A DNA stretch of 64,000 nucleotides from Ceratopteris richardii (lineage: Eukaryota > Streptophyta > Polypodiopsida > Polypodiales > Pteridaceae): contig CM035422.1 in assembly GCA_020310875.1 (NCBI GenBank), positions 56,940,406 through 57,004,405 on the forward strand, written 5' to 3'. Below, piece after piece: positions 55,269 through 64,000 of this stretch (its first letter is position 1; each line of letters opens with the position of its first letter). The translations under genes were made by a program, and so were the position numbers. The notes beneath the pieces were generated by a model that made no database searches, had not been told where the DNA came from, and saw nothing but the letters and a program-made list of their open reading frames with translations.

Positions 55269-58200
55269 TTATTTGTGGAGGTTAATGCCGACCTTGGTGG
55301 AGGTATCCATTGAGTCTCGAACTGATGTAATCCTCCTTATTGGAGTCCATTTTAGAACATCATTTGGCACTGTAGAGGTCACTTCAGGCGTCTTTCTCTT
55401 TGGATGCTTTCTGAACTGTGGTATCCAGTGTGGTTGATGCTTTGGTTCGGTGGAGGCTACTTGCACTTTTGGCTTCCAAACCCATATCCTTTTTGCATGT
55501 ATTCCTACTAATGTTGAAGAGCTGATTTGATCCTCCTTTGGTCTCTGTACGTGGTTCTTACCCTTTTCTCTTTTTGGCTTCTTTGTTGAAACCTTTTGCA
55601 TGTGGGAGAACAAAGGTTGTTGTGGGTGTAGGATCTTCTTAGGTACCCACATCTGTAATTGCCCTTGTTGAGCTGCAGCTAACTTCTTAGGCACCCAAAC
55701 TTGTTGGATATCTTGTGATGGAGCTTGTCTGAGCTGCTTCCTTCGTCTTCTGGCCTGGTTAGTGTGCATGGATGGGATTTGTGGGGGTAAGGCTGGTGGT
55801 TGCTCTCCTTTGCGTACCCAGATCTGCTTCATGCCCGGAACCGCTTTTTTATCGAATGGTGTCTTTCTATTTGATGTAGCAGTTGTCGTGAACGGTTGTG
55901 TTTGCTTGTGTGGTGGGCTCACTACTGTGGCTACTTGAGTCTTTGGAGAAGAAGAAAGATCCACCCGCCTTCGAACCTGGTCTTCCACGATTGACTCCTT
56001 CTGCATCATAGAGCTTTTGACACATACAACATCTTCTTTCATATGATTAGTCTTGGAAGAACTAAGAGAGTGTGTGGTGCCATGATCTAGGAGCATGCAG
56101 TTCTCTAGTTCTAATGTAATGCATTGTTCATGTGCCCAAACTTGAAGAATTTGACTTCTTAGGTTTAAGTTAACTGCATGGTCATAGATCCAATCTTGAC
56201 CCAAGACAAGTGGTTCTGTAAGGTTCTCATCTTGACATACTAGCGCTTTGACTTTCATTGGAACATCTTGAAGGTAGATGGGAAGTTCCACCTCGCCCAA
56301 ACAAGGGGTTTCCACACCTCCCAATCCTATGAGATAAGCTTCTATGGGATTGATGTTCAACCCCAAGTCTTGGCAGTAGGAAAGTCTAACTGCACTACTT
56401 GCGGCACCTGAGTCAATCAATGCTTTCACCGTCCTTGCACCCTTCCCTTGTCCTATCTCTATGGTCACAAAGGGTCTTCGGTCAATGACCTGAGAAGTCG
56501 CAATGCCTGACTTTTGACACATATCCATGTGATATTTTGGGGCTTTTGAGTTGACATCTAGGCCTAATCGCCTTAACTTATTTCGCCTAATACGCTCTCT
56601 GGCCTCTACCTGTGCTTCTTCTCTCACTCTTAACTCTTCTTCTTTTCGCTTCTTAGCAGTGTTGAGTCTCATTAGCATATCCTCAGTAAGAGGTTCTTGA
56701 TATAGCTTGACTCTGCAGCCACTAATATAGTTTGGCAAGATATCTCCTTCTAGAGTGGCCAACTGAACTGCACCACTAGTGGAAATTCTATTAATGATCA
56801 TGGGTCCATATCCTCTTTTTTCCAACTTACGGGCATGTTGTTTTAGTGTGTATACCAACACTAGATCTCCCTCTTTCAATCCCTTATCCTTGATGTGTGC
56901 ATCAAAGTATGCCTTTTGCCGCTTCTTTGCAGCGTAGATGCCTGCTGCCGCTCGTAGCCTCGTTTCACCCAAGCGTTCGAGATCAAAGATCCTAGAGGAC
57001 AATTCATGCCCATTCCACTCATACTCTTGTGCTACTTTTAAGGCAGGGATTAAGAAATCTAATGGTAGCACAGCGTTCTGTCCGAAGACCATCTGAAATG
57101 GGGTGGCGTTGAGTACCGTTTTGTAGGCAACTCGATAAGCCCAAACAGCATGATGAAGTTGTTTGTCCCAATCAGAGCGTTTATTATTTACCAATTTTGT
57201 CAATACGTTACAAAGGATCTTATTGGTACTCTCGGCTTGTCCGTTAGCTTGTGGGTGATAGGGGGCAGATTTCTTATGTATCACCAAGAATTCTTGGAGA
57301 AGATTTTCAATGACTTCATTCAAGAAGTGTGTGCCTCTATCGCTCACTAACTCTATTGGTAGCCCATATCTCGTGAACACATTCTTGAATAAGAACTTAG
57401 CCGTCGTCTGAGCATCATTCTTTGTTGTGGCTTTCACTTCTACCCACTTGGTAAGGTAATCTGTGGCTACAATAATATACTCTGCATGGGAGTTTCTAGC
57501 AGGGGGATTAATAGGACCTATGAAGTCTATGCCCCACTTGGAAAATGCACGTCCTCCCATCATTGGCCTCAAGGGCATCTCGTCTTTTCTCACTGGATAT
57601 TGTGCACGTTGGCATGTGTCACATTTCTTCACATAGGTATGTGCATCCATATGAAGAGTGGGCCACCAAAGTCCTGAGAATAGAATGGTCTTGATCACTC
57701 GGTCAGGACCAAAATGTCCACCTACAACACCGCTGTGTGCAGTTTCTAAGACTTTCAAATAATCTGATTCGTGAACGCACAGTCTTAAGTAACCATCTTT
57801 GCCTCTTCGGTATAGGTTGTCTCCTACTAGGGCATAGCCTTGAGCCTCTTGCTCCATATTTCGTCTTCTTGCTAGACTGGCCTCTTTGGGTAATCTTCCC
57901 GATCTCATAAACTCTACCAATGGAGCACTCCAGTCTGGAATTAATGATACTTGATAAAGGGTCGCATGCTCCACTGGTGGTCTCTCTCTGCACATTGGAC
58001 AATTCTTGATCCACTCATGTATTTCTTTGTCCATGCTAGGCCAATACACTCCTAAACGTTTCAAATTCTGCAATGTTCGTTGTTTAGAATAGTGATTTCC
58101 TAGCAATCCCTCATGAGCTTGCTGCAACCAACTACTATGTTCATCATCCTCGACACAACAAGCTAATACACCCTCAGTATCTTGTTTGTACATGCTTCCT

Positions 58201-61200
58201 GCCAATATGTGATATTTTTGTGATTTTACAATTTCTTCTTGTGATGTTTTCACATTCTTATTTGCAGGGCCAAAGGTTAGGACTGGTACCAACTTATTTG
58301 CCCATTTAGGAACAACTTCTAAATTGAACAGATAAGCATCGGGTAATTCGTCAGACACTCCTTGCGGTGACTCTCCTGAAGTGATGCGAGAAAGGTGATC
58401 TGCCCGAAGGTGGGTTCTACCTTTCCTGACAACAACTTCAAAGTCATATTCCATTAGTAAGAGGAACCATCTTACTAAGCGTCCAGTATTGCAAGGTTTA
58501 TTGACCAAATATAACAAAGCTTGATGATCAGTGAAAAACTTGAACTTGTTGGCCAATAAATAGTGTCTAAACTTCTTCACAGCATATACCATGCCTAAGC
58601 CCTCTCGCTCAGTTGTGGTATAGTTCCGTTCAGCTGCAGTGAGCTGTCTACTAGCATATGCTATGGGCAAATCTAAGTTTCCTTCACTTGTGGGTTGTGC
58701 TAGCACACATCCTATGGCATGATTGGATGCATCCACATGGACATGGAATGGTTTATTCCAATCAGGAGTGGTGAGTATTGGTGCCGTGCACAAACGTTTC
58801 TTCAGTTCGTTGAAAGAATTCTCGCATTCGTCGTTCCACTCAAAATTAGACAACAAGGCATAAAGGGGTCTAGCTATGATCGCATACATGTGGATAAACC
58901 TACGGTAGTATCCACAATGGCCCATAAAGGCTTGTACCTCTTTAATATTCCTTGGCCTTGGTAGCTCCGCTATGGCTCGTACCTTATCTTCATCTGTTGA
59001 GATTCCATTCTTAGAAACAATATGACCTAAGATTTTACCTTGACGCACCATAAACACACACTTTTCTGGGTTTAGACACACTCGATATTCTCTACACTTG
59101 TTGAAGATTTGTCTGAGCTCAGGGATGTGAACCCTTCTTTCTTGGGAATGAGCACATAAATCATCCACATACACTTCTAAGCTCTTTCGCAAGAACTCTT
59201 TGAAGACATGACACATGAGCCTTTGGAATGTTGCAGGTGCATTGGTGAGCCCAAATGGCATCACCCGAAATGCAAAGATTCCCCACTCTGTAGCAAAAGC
59301 TGTTTTGTGTTGATCTTCTGGGGCAATGGCTACTTGATTGTAACCTGAAAATCCATCAAGGAAGCTATAAACTTCCTTGCCTGCAACACGCTCCAATAGG
59401 TGTTCTGTGATTGGAAGTGGATAACTATCTCTAATCGTAGCGGCATTAACTTTTTTAAGGTTAATACACACTCGCAACTTCCCGTTCTTCTTGGGTACCA
59501 CAACAATGGGGGACACCCATTCGGTATGCTCAATCTCATAGATGAATCCAGCCTCAATCAACCTATCAATTTCTTCTTTGATTTTGGCTGCATAGGTATC
59601 ATTATATGTGTAGGGCTTCTGTTTGGTGGGCTTAGCATCAGCAGTCATGGGGATAGTATGAGAGCAAATTCTTGGATCTACCCCTTTCAAGTCTCTATAG
59701 TGCCATGCAAACACATCCCTATATTCCCTTAATAGAGCTATGAGCTCCATTTCTTCTCTCGCACTTAGGTCATCTCCTATATATGTGCATCTCTCTTCGT
59801 TCTCTTCAATGGTCACTACAATCTTCTTGGTCTTTTCTTTATTATCATATGATTCTCCTATGATGGCCTCTCTCTTAGGCATTCGTACCAAAATTTTGCG
59901 GTCGTCAACTTCATATTTCTTGAAGTTTTCTGGTACTTCAAACAATGATTCCTCCTTTTCTTGTTTCACTGCTTTTCTTTTCTTTTTCTTTTGACTACTC
60001 TCACTTCCATCCTTTGAGTTGACTGTTTTAATACTTGTGAGAGGTTCTTCTTCTTTCTGGGTGAACACTCCTATATCTTCTAGATAGTGCTGCTCTGAGT
60101 TAAAGCAACTATCCATCACAATAGACTCCAGATCATCGTCATTCTCTTCTTCTTCTATGACATCACTAGGGTCACATTCTTCTAGCAAGGGTTGACACAT
60201 GAACACTGAGATATCATAACCCTCCTCATCACAATGAGGTGTCCACTGTTCCTCATTGACAGCAATGTCCATGGTGGCTAAGATTTCTGGCCAGCCATGA
60301 GGCTCAAACTCCTCATCTGGAAAGATCATTGGTGTGTAGGCTGGGTCTCTAACTGGTCTATCTCCTAGTGAAGTTCCTTCTTCCCTTGCCTTTAAACGTT
60401 TTTCCTCTTCCTTTGCGACTTTGCACATCCACAAATGAGTATCTTCATGCAGCCATGATGGATCAGGTGAACTTTCAGAATGCACAGAGATGGAATCTTC
60501 TTTCACTTTGTGGATAGAATTCCACTGTAGGGGTGGTACATCTCTGAAGGTGTAATCCTTCAAATTGACCTTGGTGGTAACCCCTAAGTGCTGTAAGTAC
60601 AAGGAGTTAGTTCCCCAATCCTGTACTATTTGCAATTGTCGTAGGAAGGGTCTTCCTAGGATCATCTCATAGACATTATTTTTCTCAAAGTCACATATAG
60701 CAAATGTGTGCTCAAACTCTACACCACAAGTGGTTAGAGTGATCCCTTCTAGCAATCCTAGAGGTCTTTCAAAATGACCATCAGCCATTTGAAGCTTCAT
60801 TCTAGTTGGTCTTAATGTGGGCTTGCCCCATTGCTTCCACAAGGAGGTGGTCGCAATAGCAACACCAGCACCTGAATCTATGATTGCTTTGGTTGTGTAA
60901 CCTTGGTAGGTGATTGGAAGATAAGTATTACCTTCTTCACCCTCACACATGTCCCCTATTTTGTCTAGAGGTATCTCTGGTACCCTTTGCTTAGAGCCTG
61001 CTTTTGGCATATTGGACTCAAGTTCTGGGACCTGATCCTTCACATGATTCCATAACTCAGGTTTTGCTTTGAGCAACTCTTCTACAGTGAGATGACACTG
61101 AACCTTAGTGTTCTTCACGACATCCGTGTTCCTTGGAACCACTGAGTCTTCATTTCTTACTAGTATTGTGGGGGCTCTAATCTGGAGTGATTCAGATTCC

Positions 61201-63986
61201 CATGAGCCTGGAAATTGAGGCAGTTCTTCTAAGGTATTAGATTCAAAATCTAATCTTTCGTCTTCTTGTTCTGCTTCATCTTCGTAAATAGATGGAATGT
61301 CTTGGGGAAATTGATCATGAAGATCATCAATCTCAGGAATAGGAGGGGAATTACCCTTCTCCTTGGCCCATTTCTCCTCTTGTATTTCCCGCAAAAACTC
61401 TTGAGAGTACTGTTGAATAGAAGGAGGTATTCCAGCATCCGTGGAATTAGGAACATAAGCTCCCCTTGGTGGTGAGCTTCCTCTTTCAATAACTGGTTGA
61501 GCTTGTGGAGGTAGAGAAACTTGTGGTTTGTTTACCAACTGCTCTAATCGTTCTAGTAAGCCCTGGAAATGCAAATCCGATTTGATAGAGTTTGTCTGAT
61601 TGAACTTTTGACTAGTCTCAAGTATGGCTTGAGCTTGTTCTACCATTTTCATGCACATTTTCATCCGTTCAATCTCTAAATCTGCTCTAGGGTAACTCTT
61701 GTCTAGGTTTGCCGTTGTAGGCCCTTCTTGAAGTCGAGCCTGGTAGGCCTTGAACATCATGTCCAAGCCTTCTGGGGTTGGATTTGCAAGAACAGACCCT
61801 GGTTGCGGTCTATTTACAATGGGTGGTGGGGTGGGATGAGGTGGAGTGGATGGAGTTTCGGCATGCGAGGGCCTTTGAGATGCAATGTCTTCTATTTTTG
61901 TTTTTGCTTCTTTTAAGCTTTCTTCTAGTTCCGATAACTTTTTATTCCACTTGCGATTGGCCTTCTCTCTGGTATCCTTCCATGTTCTTGTTTTCCTCTT
62001 ACTAGGCTCTCCCGATTCACTCGACTCTGATTGTTCTACTGGCTTATCCTGTTTTAAGGCTTGTGCTCTAGTGACAGCTTGTATAGGAGCCACATTGCTA
62101 CTACTTGAACTTGGATCTGCCACTAAGCCTACCACATTAATGGGTGTAATCTTGGGTGCACTAGAGGGGTTTCTTGGACAATCTCTGGGGAGATGGTCTT
62201 TGCCACAATCAGGACAAAAAGCCTGTATTGTGATAGCCTGTCCTTGACTCGGAGATGGTGGGTGGGGACAGTCACGAATGAAATGGTCACCATGACATCT
62301 GAAACAAGATCCTCTAGGGGCTTGTGGTCTCATTTGTCTCAACTGGGGCCTAGGGTTAGGATTTGTGTACATGACATTGGAGTATTCTGGCTCCCAGATT
62401 TGCTCCATAGGCGGTGCCTCATATTGATACGAGTAAATCTCACTATGTTCAGGTGACTCTGTGTAATAAGCATGTGGACTACCTTCATGGGAGTAGTCTG
62501 AACTATGAGCATGAGAGTCATTATCTGGTATCAATGGGGTTAGTGGCACCAAAGCTCTATTTGGATTTTCCTCTCCCACAGCATACTTGACTGGAATCAC
62601 GTTGGCTGGAGCTGGTGGTTGGTTTCCCAAGACAGGTTGTGGCCTATATGGTACCTGATATTGCTGTTGTGGTCTATAATATGGCTGTTGGTATTGGTTC
62701 TGATACCTACCTTGTGGATAAGGTTGCTGATAATTCTGTCTAACAGCCTGCCTATTGTAGGGACATTCTTGAGCCGTATGGTTTGTGTACTTCCTTTCAA
62801 TAGTACAATAGGGAGCATTCCTTTCTCTAATATTTTGGTTTTGCATTGGGCATACGTTAGCCATGTGGTCACCTCCGCAAGTATAGCACCGATTCAATGG
62901 AGTGACTCTCTGTGTTTGTTTATTTTGGACTCCCAGCTTCTTGGCAACTTGCTCAGCTATCTCTTCTATTTCTGTGGAGATCTTTGAAGTATGACTAGTA
63001 GAACTATCCGAATCTTTGTATAGTTTGGACAATCCTAACTCCTCACCCAAGTTATCTTCTATGTCTATGCACGTCCGCACGCACTCTTCTATGGATCTAG
63101 GCTCTTTCAAGTACACATATGATCTTAATTTTGTGCTCAGTAAGCCATCTAAGAACAAAGCCACTTGTTTAGCTGGTGTGGGTAACTCTGGAGTAGGGCA
63201 TCTTTCTAGGTACTGTCTGAACCTTCTACCTGCTAGTCGCACTATTTCTTGGGGTGTCTGCTTGAAACTATGGATCAGGGACGATGTGTTATGCCTGATA
63301 CCACTCTTGGAAAATTCTACAATGAATTCGTCTAGCAGTTGACCTATATCGCGATAGCTGCTTCTACTCAATGGTTGAAACCAAGCTAAGGCAGTACCTT
63401 TAAGGGTCAAACCAAATGCCTCGTACTGGGTGAACCAGTCCTCAATTTGTTCGGCTCTCAGCACTTGTTTGTACTCGGCCACATGATCATAAGGATCCCC
63501 TGTCCCATCGAAATAGTTCTTCATTGCCTTGATCACGTGAATGGGTCTAAGGGTTCTTGGGTACTCCCGGGGTCTAGGCAATGGAAAATCCTGTTCATCT
63601 CTTTGTTGCCTATGTGCTTGATGTCTCTCTCTTTCAGGTCTGTCATTTTCAAATCCTGACCTATTCCTGCCCACGGTGTGTGCAAAACTTACCTCAGGTC
63701 TCTCTCTAGTTCTTTCGCTCTGGGCTTCATGAGCCTGGGATGATCCTACCCCTTGGAGGCCATGGGAAACATTGGATCTTGGTGGGGGGAAAATCATTTC
63801 ATTCTTCTTAGTATATGCATGTCTATCATGTTCTGTTACCAAGAAAATTTTCTCTGATGTGTTATCCAGGTAGACAACTTTGCCTGGTATCTCAGGATCT
63901 TTGAATTCATAGATGATAACTATGCCCAATTGGCTAGGTTGATCTGGCTTGAACCTCCAAAAGGCTTCCTCTGTTTCTCTATTCGG
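55269..63986 (-). CDS. Gypsy G gag-pol polyprotein with two retropepsin-like domains (N-terminus missing)
   Basis: One open frame of about 2,900 codons; residue 1 is taken at 63929. Gag: capsid block FDGTGDPYDHVAEY near 145; zinc knuckles C-x2-C-x3-H-x4-C at about 348-360 (62850-62888), 542-554 (62268-62306) and 572-584 (62178-62216). Retropepsin 1: DSGAG, D about 1018 (60876-60878). RT: YVDD about 1587-1590 (59160-59171). RNase H: DASNHAIGCVLAQ near 1730. First H2C2 module: about 1935-1980 (57990-58125). Second H2C2: about 2064-2106 (57612-57740). Integrase D, D and E near 57527, 57340 and 57232. Retropepsin 2: DSGAAS, D about 2505 (56416-56418), with LVLGQDW. Tail: IWVRKGE, VWVPKK, MWVPKK and WVWKPK. 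Upstream the gag frame is cut by TGA at 63987-63989, although homologous gag extends further. It may be an active or recently active gene. Confidence 0.92.
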   Translation of the reverse strand, partial: PNRETEEAFWRFKPDQPSQLGIVIIYEFKDPEIPGKVVYLDNTSEKIFLVTEHDRHAYTKKNEMIFPPPRSNVSHGLQGVGSSQAHEAQSERTRERPEVSFAHTVGRNRSGFENDRPERERHQAHRQQRDEQDFPLPRPREYPRTLRPIHVIKAMKNYFDGTGDPYDHVAEYKQVLRAEQIEDWFTQYEAFGLTLKGTALAWFQPLSRSSYRDIGQLLDEFIVEFSKSGIRHNTSSLIHSFKQTPQEIVRLAGRRFRQYLERCPTPELPTPAKQVALFLDGLLSTKLRSYVYLKEPRSIEECVRTCIDIEDNLGEELGLSKLYKDSDSSTSHTSKISTEIEEIAEQVAKKLGVQNKQTQRVTPLNRCYTCGGDHMANVCPMQNQNIRERNAPYCTIERKYTNHTAQECPYNRQAVRQNYQQPYPQGRYQNQYQQPYYRPQQQYQVPYRPQPVLGNQPPAPANVIPVKYAVGEENPNRALVPLTPLIPDNDSHAHSSDYSHEGSPHAYYTESPEHSEIYSYQYEAPPMEQIWEPEYSNVMYTNPNPRPQLRQMRPQAPRGSCFRCHGDHFIRDCPHPPSPSQGQAITIQAFCPDCGKDHLPRDCPRNPSSAPKITPINVVGLVADPSSSSSNVAPIQAVTRAQALKQDKPVEQSESSESGEPSKRKTRTWKDTREKANRKWNKKLSELEESLKEAKTKIEDIASQRPSHAETPSTPPHPTPPPIVNRPQPGSVLANPTPEGLDMMFKAYQARLQEGPTTANLDKSYPRADLEIERMKMCMKMVEQAQAILETSQKFNQTNSIKSDLHFQGLLERLEQLVNKPQVSLPPQAQPVIERGSSPPRGAYVPNSTDAGIPPSIQQYSQEFLREIQEEKWAKEKGNSPPIPEIDDLHDQFPQDIPSIYEDEAEQEDERLDFESNTLEELPQFPGSWESESLQIRAPTILVRNEDSVVPRNTDVVKNTKVQCHLTVEELLKAKPELWNHVKDQVPELESNMPKAGSKQRVPEIPLDKIGDMCEGEEGNTYLPITYQGYTTKAIIDSGAGVAIATTSLWKQWGKPTLRPTRMKLQMADGHFERPLGLLEGITLTTCGVEFEHTFAICDFEKNNVYEMILGRPFLRQLQIVQDWGTNSLYLQHLGVTTKVNLKDYTFRDVPPLQWNSIHKVKEDSISVHSESSPDPSWLHEDTHLWMCKVAKEEEKRLKAREEGTSLGDRPVRDPAYTPMIFPDEEFEPHGWPEILATMDIAVNEEQWTPHCDEEGYDISVFMCQPLLEECDPSDVIEEEENDDDLESIVMDSCFNSEQHYLEDIGVFTQKEEEPLTSIKTVNSKDGSESSQKKKKRKAVKQEKEESLFEVPENFKKYEVDDRKILVRMPKREAIIGESYDNKEKTKKIVVTIEENEERCTYIGDDLSAREEMELIALLREYRDVFAWHYRDLKGVDPRICSHTIPMTADAKPTKQKPYTYNDTYAAKIKEEIDRLIEAGFIYEIEHTEWVSPIVVVPKKNGKLRVCINLKKVNAATIRDSYPLPITEHLLERVAGKEVYSFLDGFSGYNQVAIAPEDQHKTAFATEWGIFAFRVMPFGLTNAPATFQRLMCHVFKEFLRKSLEVYVDDLCAHSQERRVHIPELRQIFNKCREYRVCLNPEKCVFMVRQGKILGHIVSKNGISTDEDKVRAIAELPRPRNIKEVQAFMGHCGYYRRFIHMYAIIARPLYALLSNFEWNDECENSFNELKKRLCTAPILTTPDWNKPFHVHVDASNHAIGCVLAQPTSEGNLDLPIAYASRQLTAAERNYTTTEREGLGMVYAVKKFRHYLLANKFKFFTDHQALLYLVNKPCNTGRLVRWFLLLMEYDFEVVVRKGRTHLRADHLSRITSGESPQGVSDELPDAYLFNLEVVPKWANKLVPVLTFGPANKNVKTSQEEIVKSQKYHILAGSMYKQDTEGVLACCVEDDEHSSWLQQAHEGLLGNHYSKQRTLQNLKRLGVYWPSMDKEIHEWIKNCPMCRERPPVEHATLYQVSLIPDWSAPLVEFMRSGRLPKEASLARRRNMEQEAQGYALVGDNLYRRGKDGYLRLCVHESDYLKVLETAHSGVVGGHFGPDRVIKTILFSGLWWPTLHMDAHTYVKKCDTCQRAQYPVRKDEMPLRPMMGGRAFSKWGIDFIGPINPPARNSHAEYIIVATDYLTKWVEVKATTKNDAQTTAKFLFKNVFTRYGLPIELVSDRGTHFLNEVIENLLQEFLVIHKKSAPYHPQANGQAESTNKILCNVLTKLVNNKRSDWDKQLHHAVWAYRVAYKTVLNATPFQMVFGQNAVLPLDFLIPALKVAQEYEWNGHELSSRIFDLERLGETRLRAAAGIYAAKKRQKAYFDAHIKDKGLKEGDLVLVYTLKQHARKLEKRGYGPMIINRISTSGAVQLATLEGDILPNYISGCRVKLYQEPLTEDMLMRLNTAKKRKEEELRVREEAQVEARERIRRNKLRRLGLDVNSKAPKYHMDMCQKSGIATSQVIDRRPFVTIEIGQGKGARTVKALIDSGAASSAVRLSYCQDLGLNINPIEAYLIGLGGVETPCLGEVELPIYLQDVPMKVKALVCQDENLTEPLVLGQDWIYDHAVNLNLRSQILQVWAHEQCITLELENCMLLDHGTTHSLSSSKTNHMKEDVVCVKSSMMQKESIVEDQVRRRVDLSSSPKTQVATVVSPPHKQTQPFTTTATSNRKTPFDKKAVPGMKQIWVRKGEQPPALPPQIPSMHTNQARRRRKQLRQAPSQDIQQVWVPKKLAAAQQGQLQMWVPKKILHPQQPLFSHMQKVSTKKPKREKGKNHVQRPKEDQISSSTLVGIHAKRIWVWKPKVQVASTEPKHQPHWIPQFRKHPKRKTPEVTSTVPNDVLKWTPIRRITSVRDSMDTSTKVGINLHK

Positions 63987-64000
63987 TCAAAACTGACTTG
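63987..64000 (-). pseudogene. G gag upstream of an in-frame stop
   Basis: Reading toward the 5' end of gag, TGA occurs at 63987-63989, in the frame that gives NRETEEAFWRF just downstream. E1 has Leu codons there (near 2030). The rest of gag lies outside the window, so I cannot say whether this is a nonsense change or the sign of a frameshift. Confidence 0.6.

Larger units (their letters stand above)
53262..64000 (-). mobile_element. Gypsy element G, 3' LTR to gag
   Basis: Minus-strand Gypsy with 3' LTR (53262-53870), polypurine tract, a 1.4-kb region without a long ORF, and a gag-pol frame of about 2,900 codons open to 63986. The 5' end is right of the window. Inserted in the extra ORF of F; CATGG (53257-53261) is the candidate target flank. 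It is the best preserved Gypsy here and the reference for the others. Unlike E1 and F it has no long extra ORF. Confidence 0.92.

Noticed and set aside
59400-63659. Many + strand ORFs opposite Gypsy G gag-pol
   Set aside because: Antisense shadows of a 2,900-codon frame with clear domains.

Overview
The whole 64 kb is a nest of plant-type LTR retrotransposons (Ty1/copia and Ty3/gypsy) inserted into one another. I found no host gene, tRNA, rRNA or CRISPR array. The tRNA-iMet-type primer sites of the Copia elements, the tRNA-Asp-type primer site of a Gypsy element, the long LTRs, the dense nesting and the many TAG/TGA decay codons point to a land plant with a large, repeat-rich genome. Species cannot be read from this sequence; a fern-like or other non-seed-plant genome is possible but unproven.

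Layout. 1-1654: 3' end of a Copia element (X, +). 1655-21955: Gypsy element E1 (+), with a broken gag-pol and then a large extra ORF that is split by Copia A1 (12000-18436, -, TSD CGTAC). 21956-34654: Gypsy element E2 (-), interrupted by Copia A2 (22979-29797, -, TSD TCTCT), with a GATAC-rich leader, a tRNA-Asp-type primer site and its 5' LTR. 34655-36933 and 47650-48454: two halves of one older Copia (CD), now in opposite orientation. Between and beside them lie recombined copies of short-LTR Copia family B: 36934-47649 (+, carrying a solo family-A LTR and a young B copy at 40902-46054, TSD CTTTA) and 48455-50802 (-). 50803-53261: 3' part of Gypsy F (-), with LTR and extra ORF. 53262-64000: Gypsy G (-), with LTR and a nearly uninterrupted ~2,900-codon gag-pol.

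Main points. (1) The Gypsy family has an unusual polyprotein: Gag with three short-spaced zinc knuckles, retropepsin 1, RT, RNase H, two successive H2C2 zinc modules, integrase core, then a second retropepsin-like domain and a tail of repeated WVPK-type motifs. Some members add a separate sense-strand ORF of about 1,300 codons before the 3' LTR. (2) Target-site sequences, host reading frame and a matched duplication/deletion show that an inversion happened between two oppositely oriented B copies, with breakpoints near 39630 and 50122. (3) The young B copy has two identical LTRs but a broken coding region, which suggests it moved with proteins supplied by another copy.

Order of events inferred from nesting: Copia CD; then B1, B2 and Gypsy E2 into CD; inversion B1 x B2; then solo LTR-A, young B, and Gypsy F followed by Gypsy G. 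Separately, Copia A2 and Gypsy E1 went into E2, and Copia X and A1 into E1.
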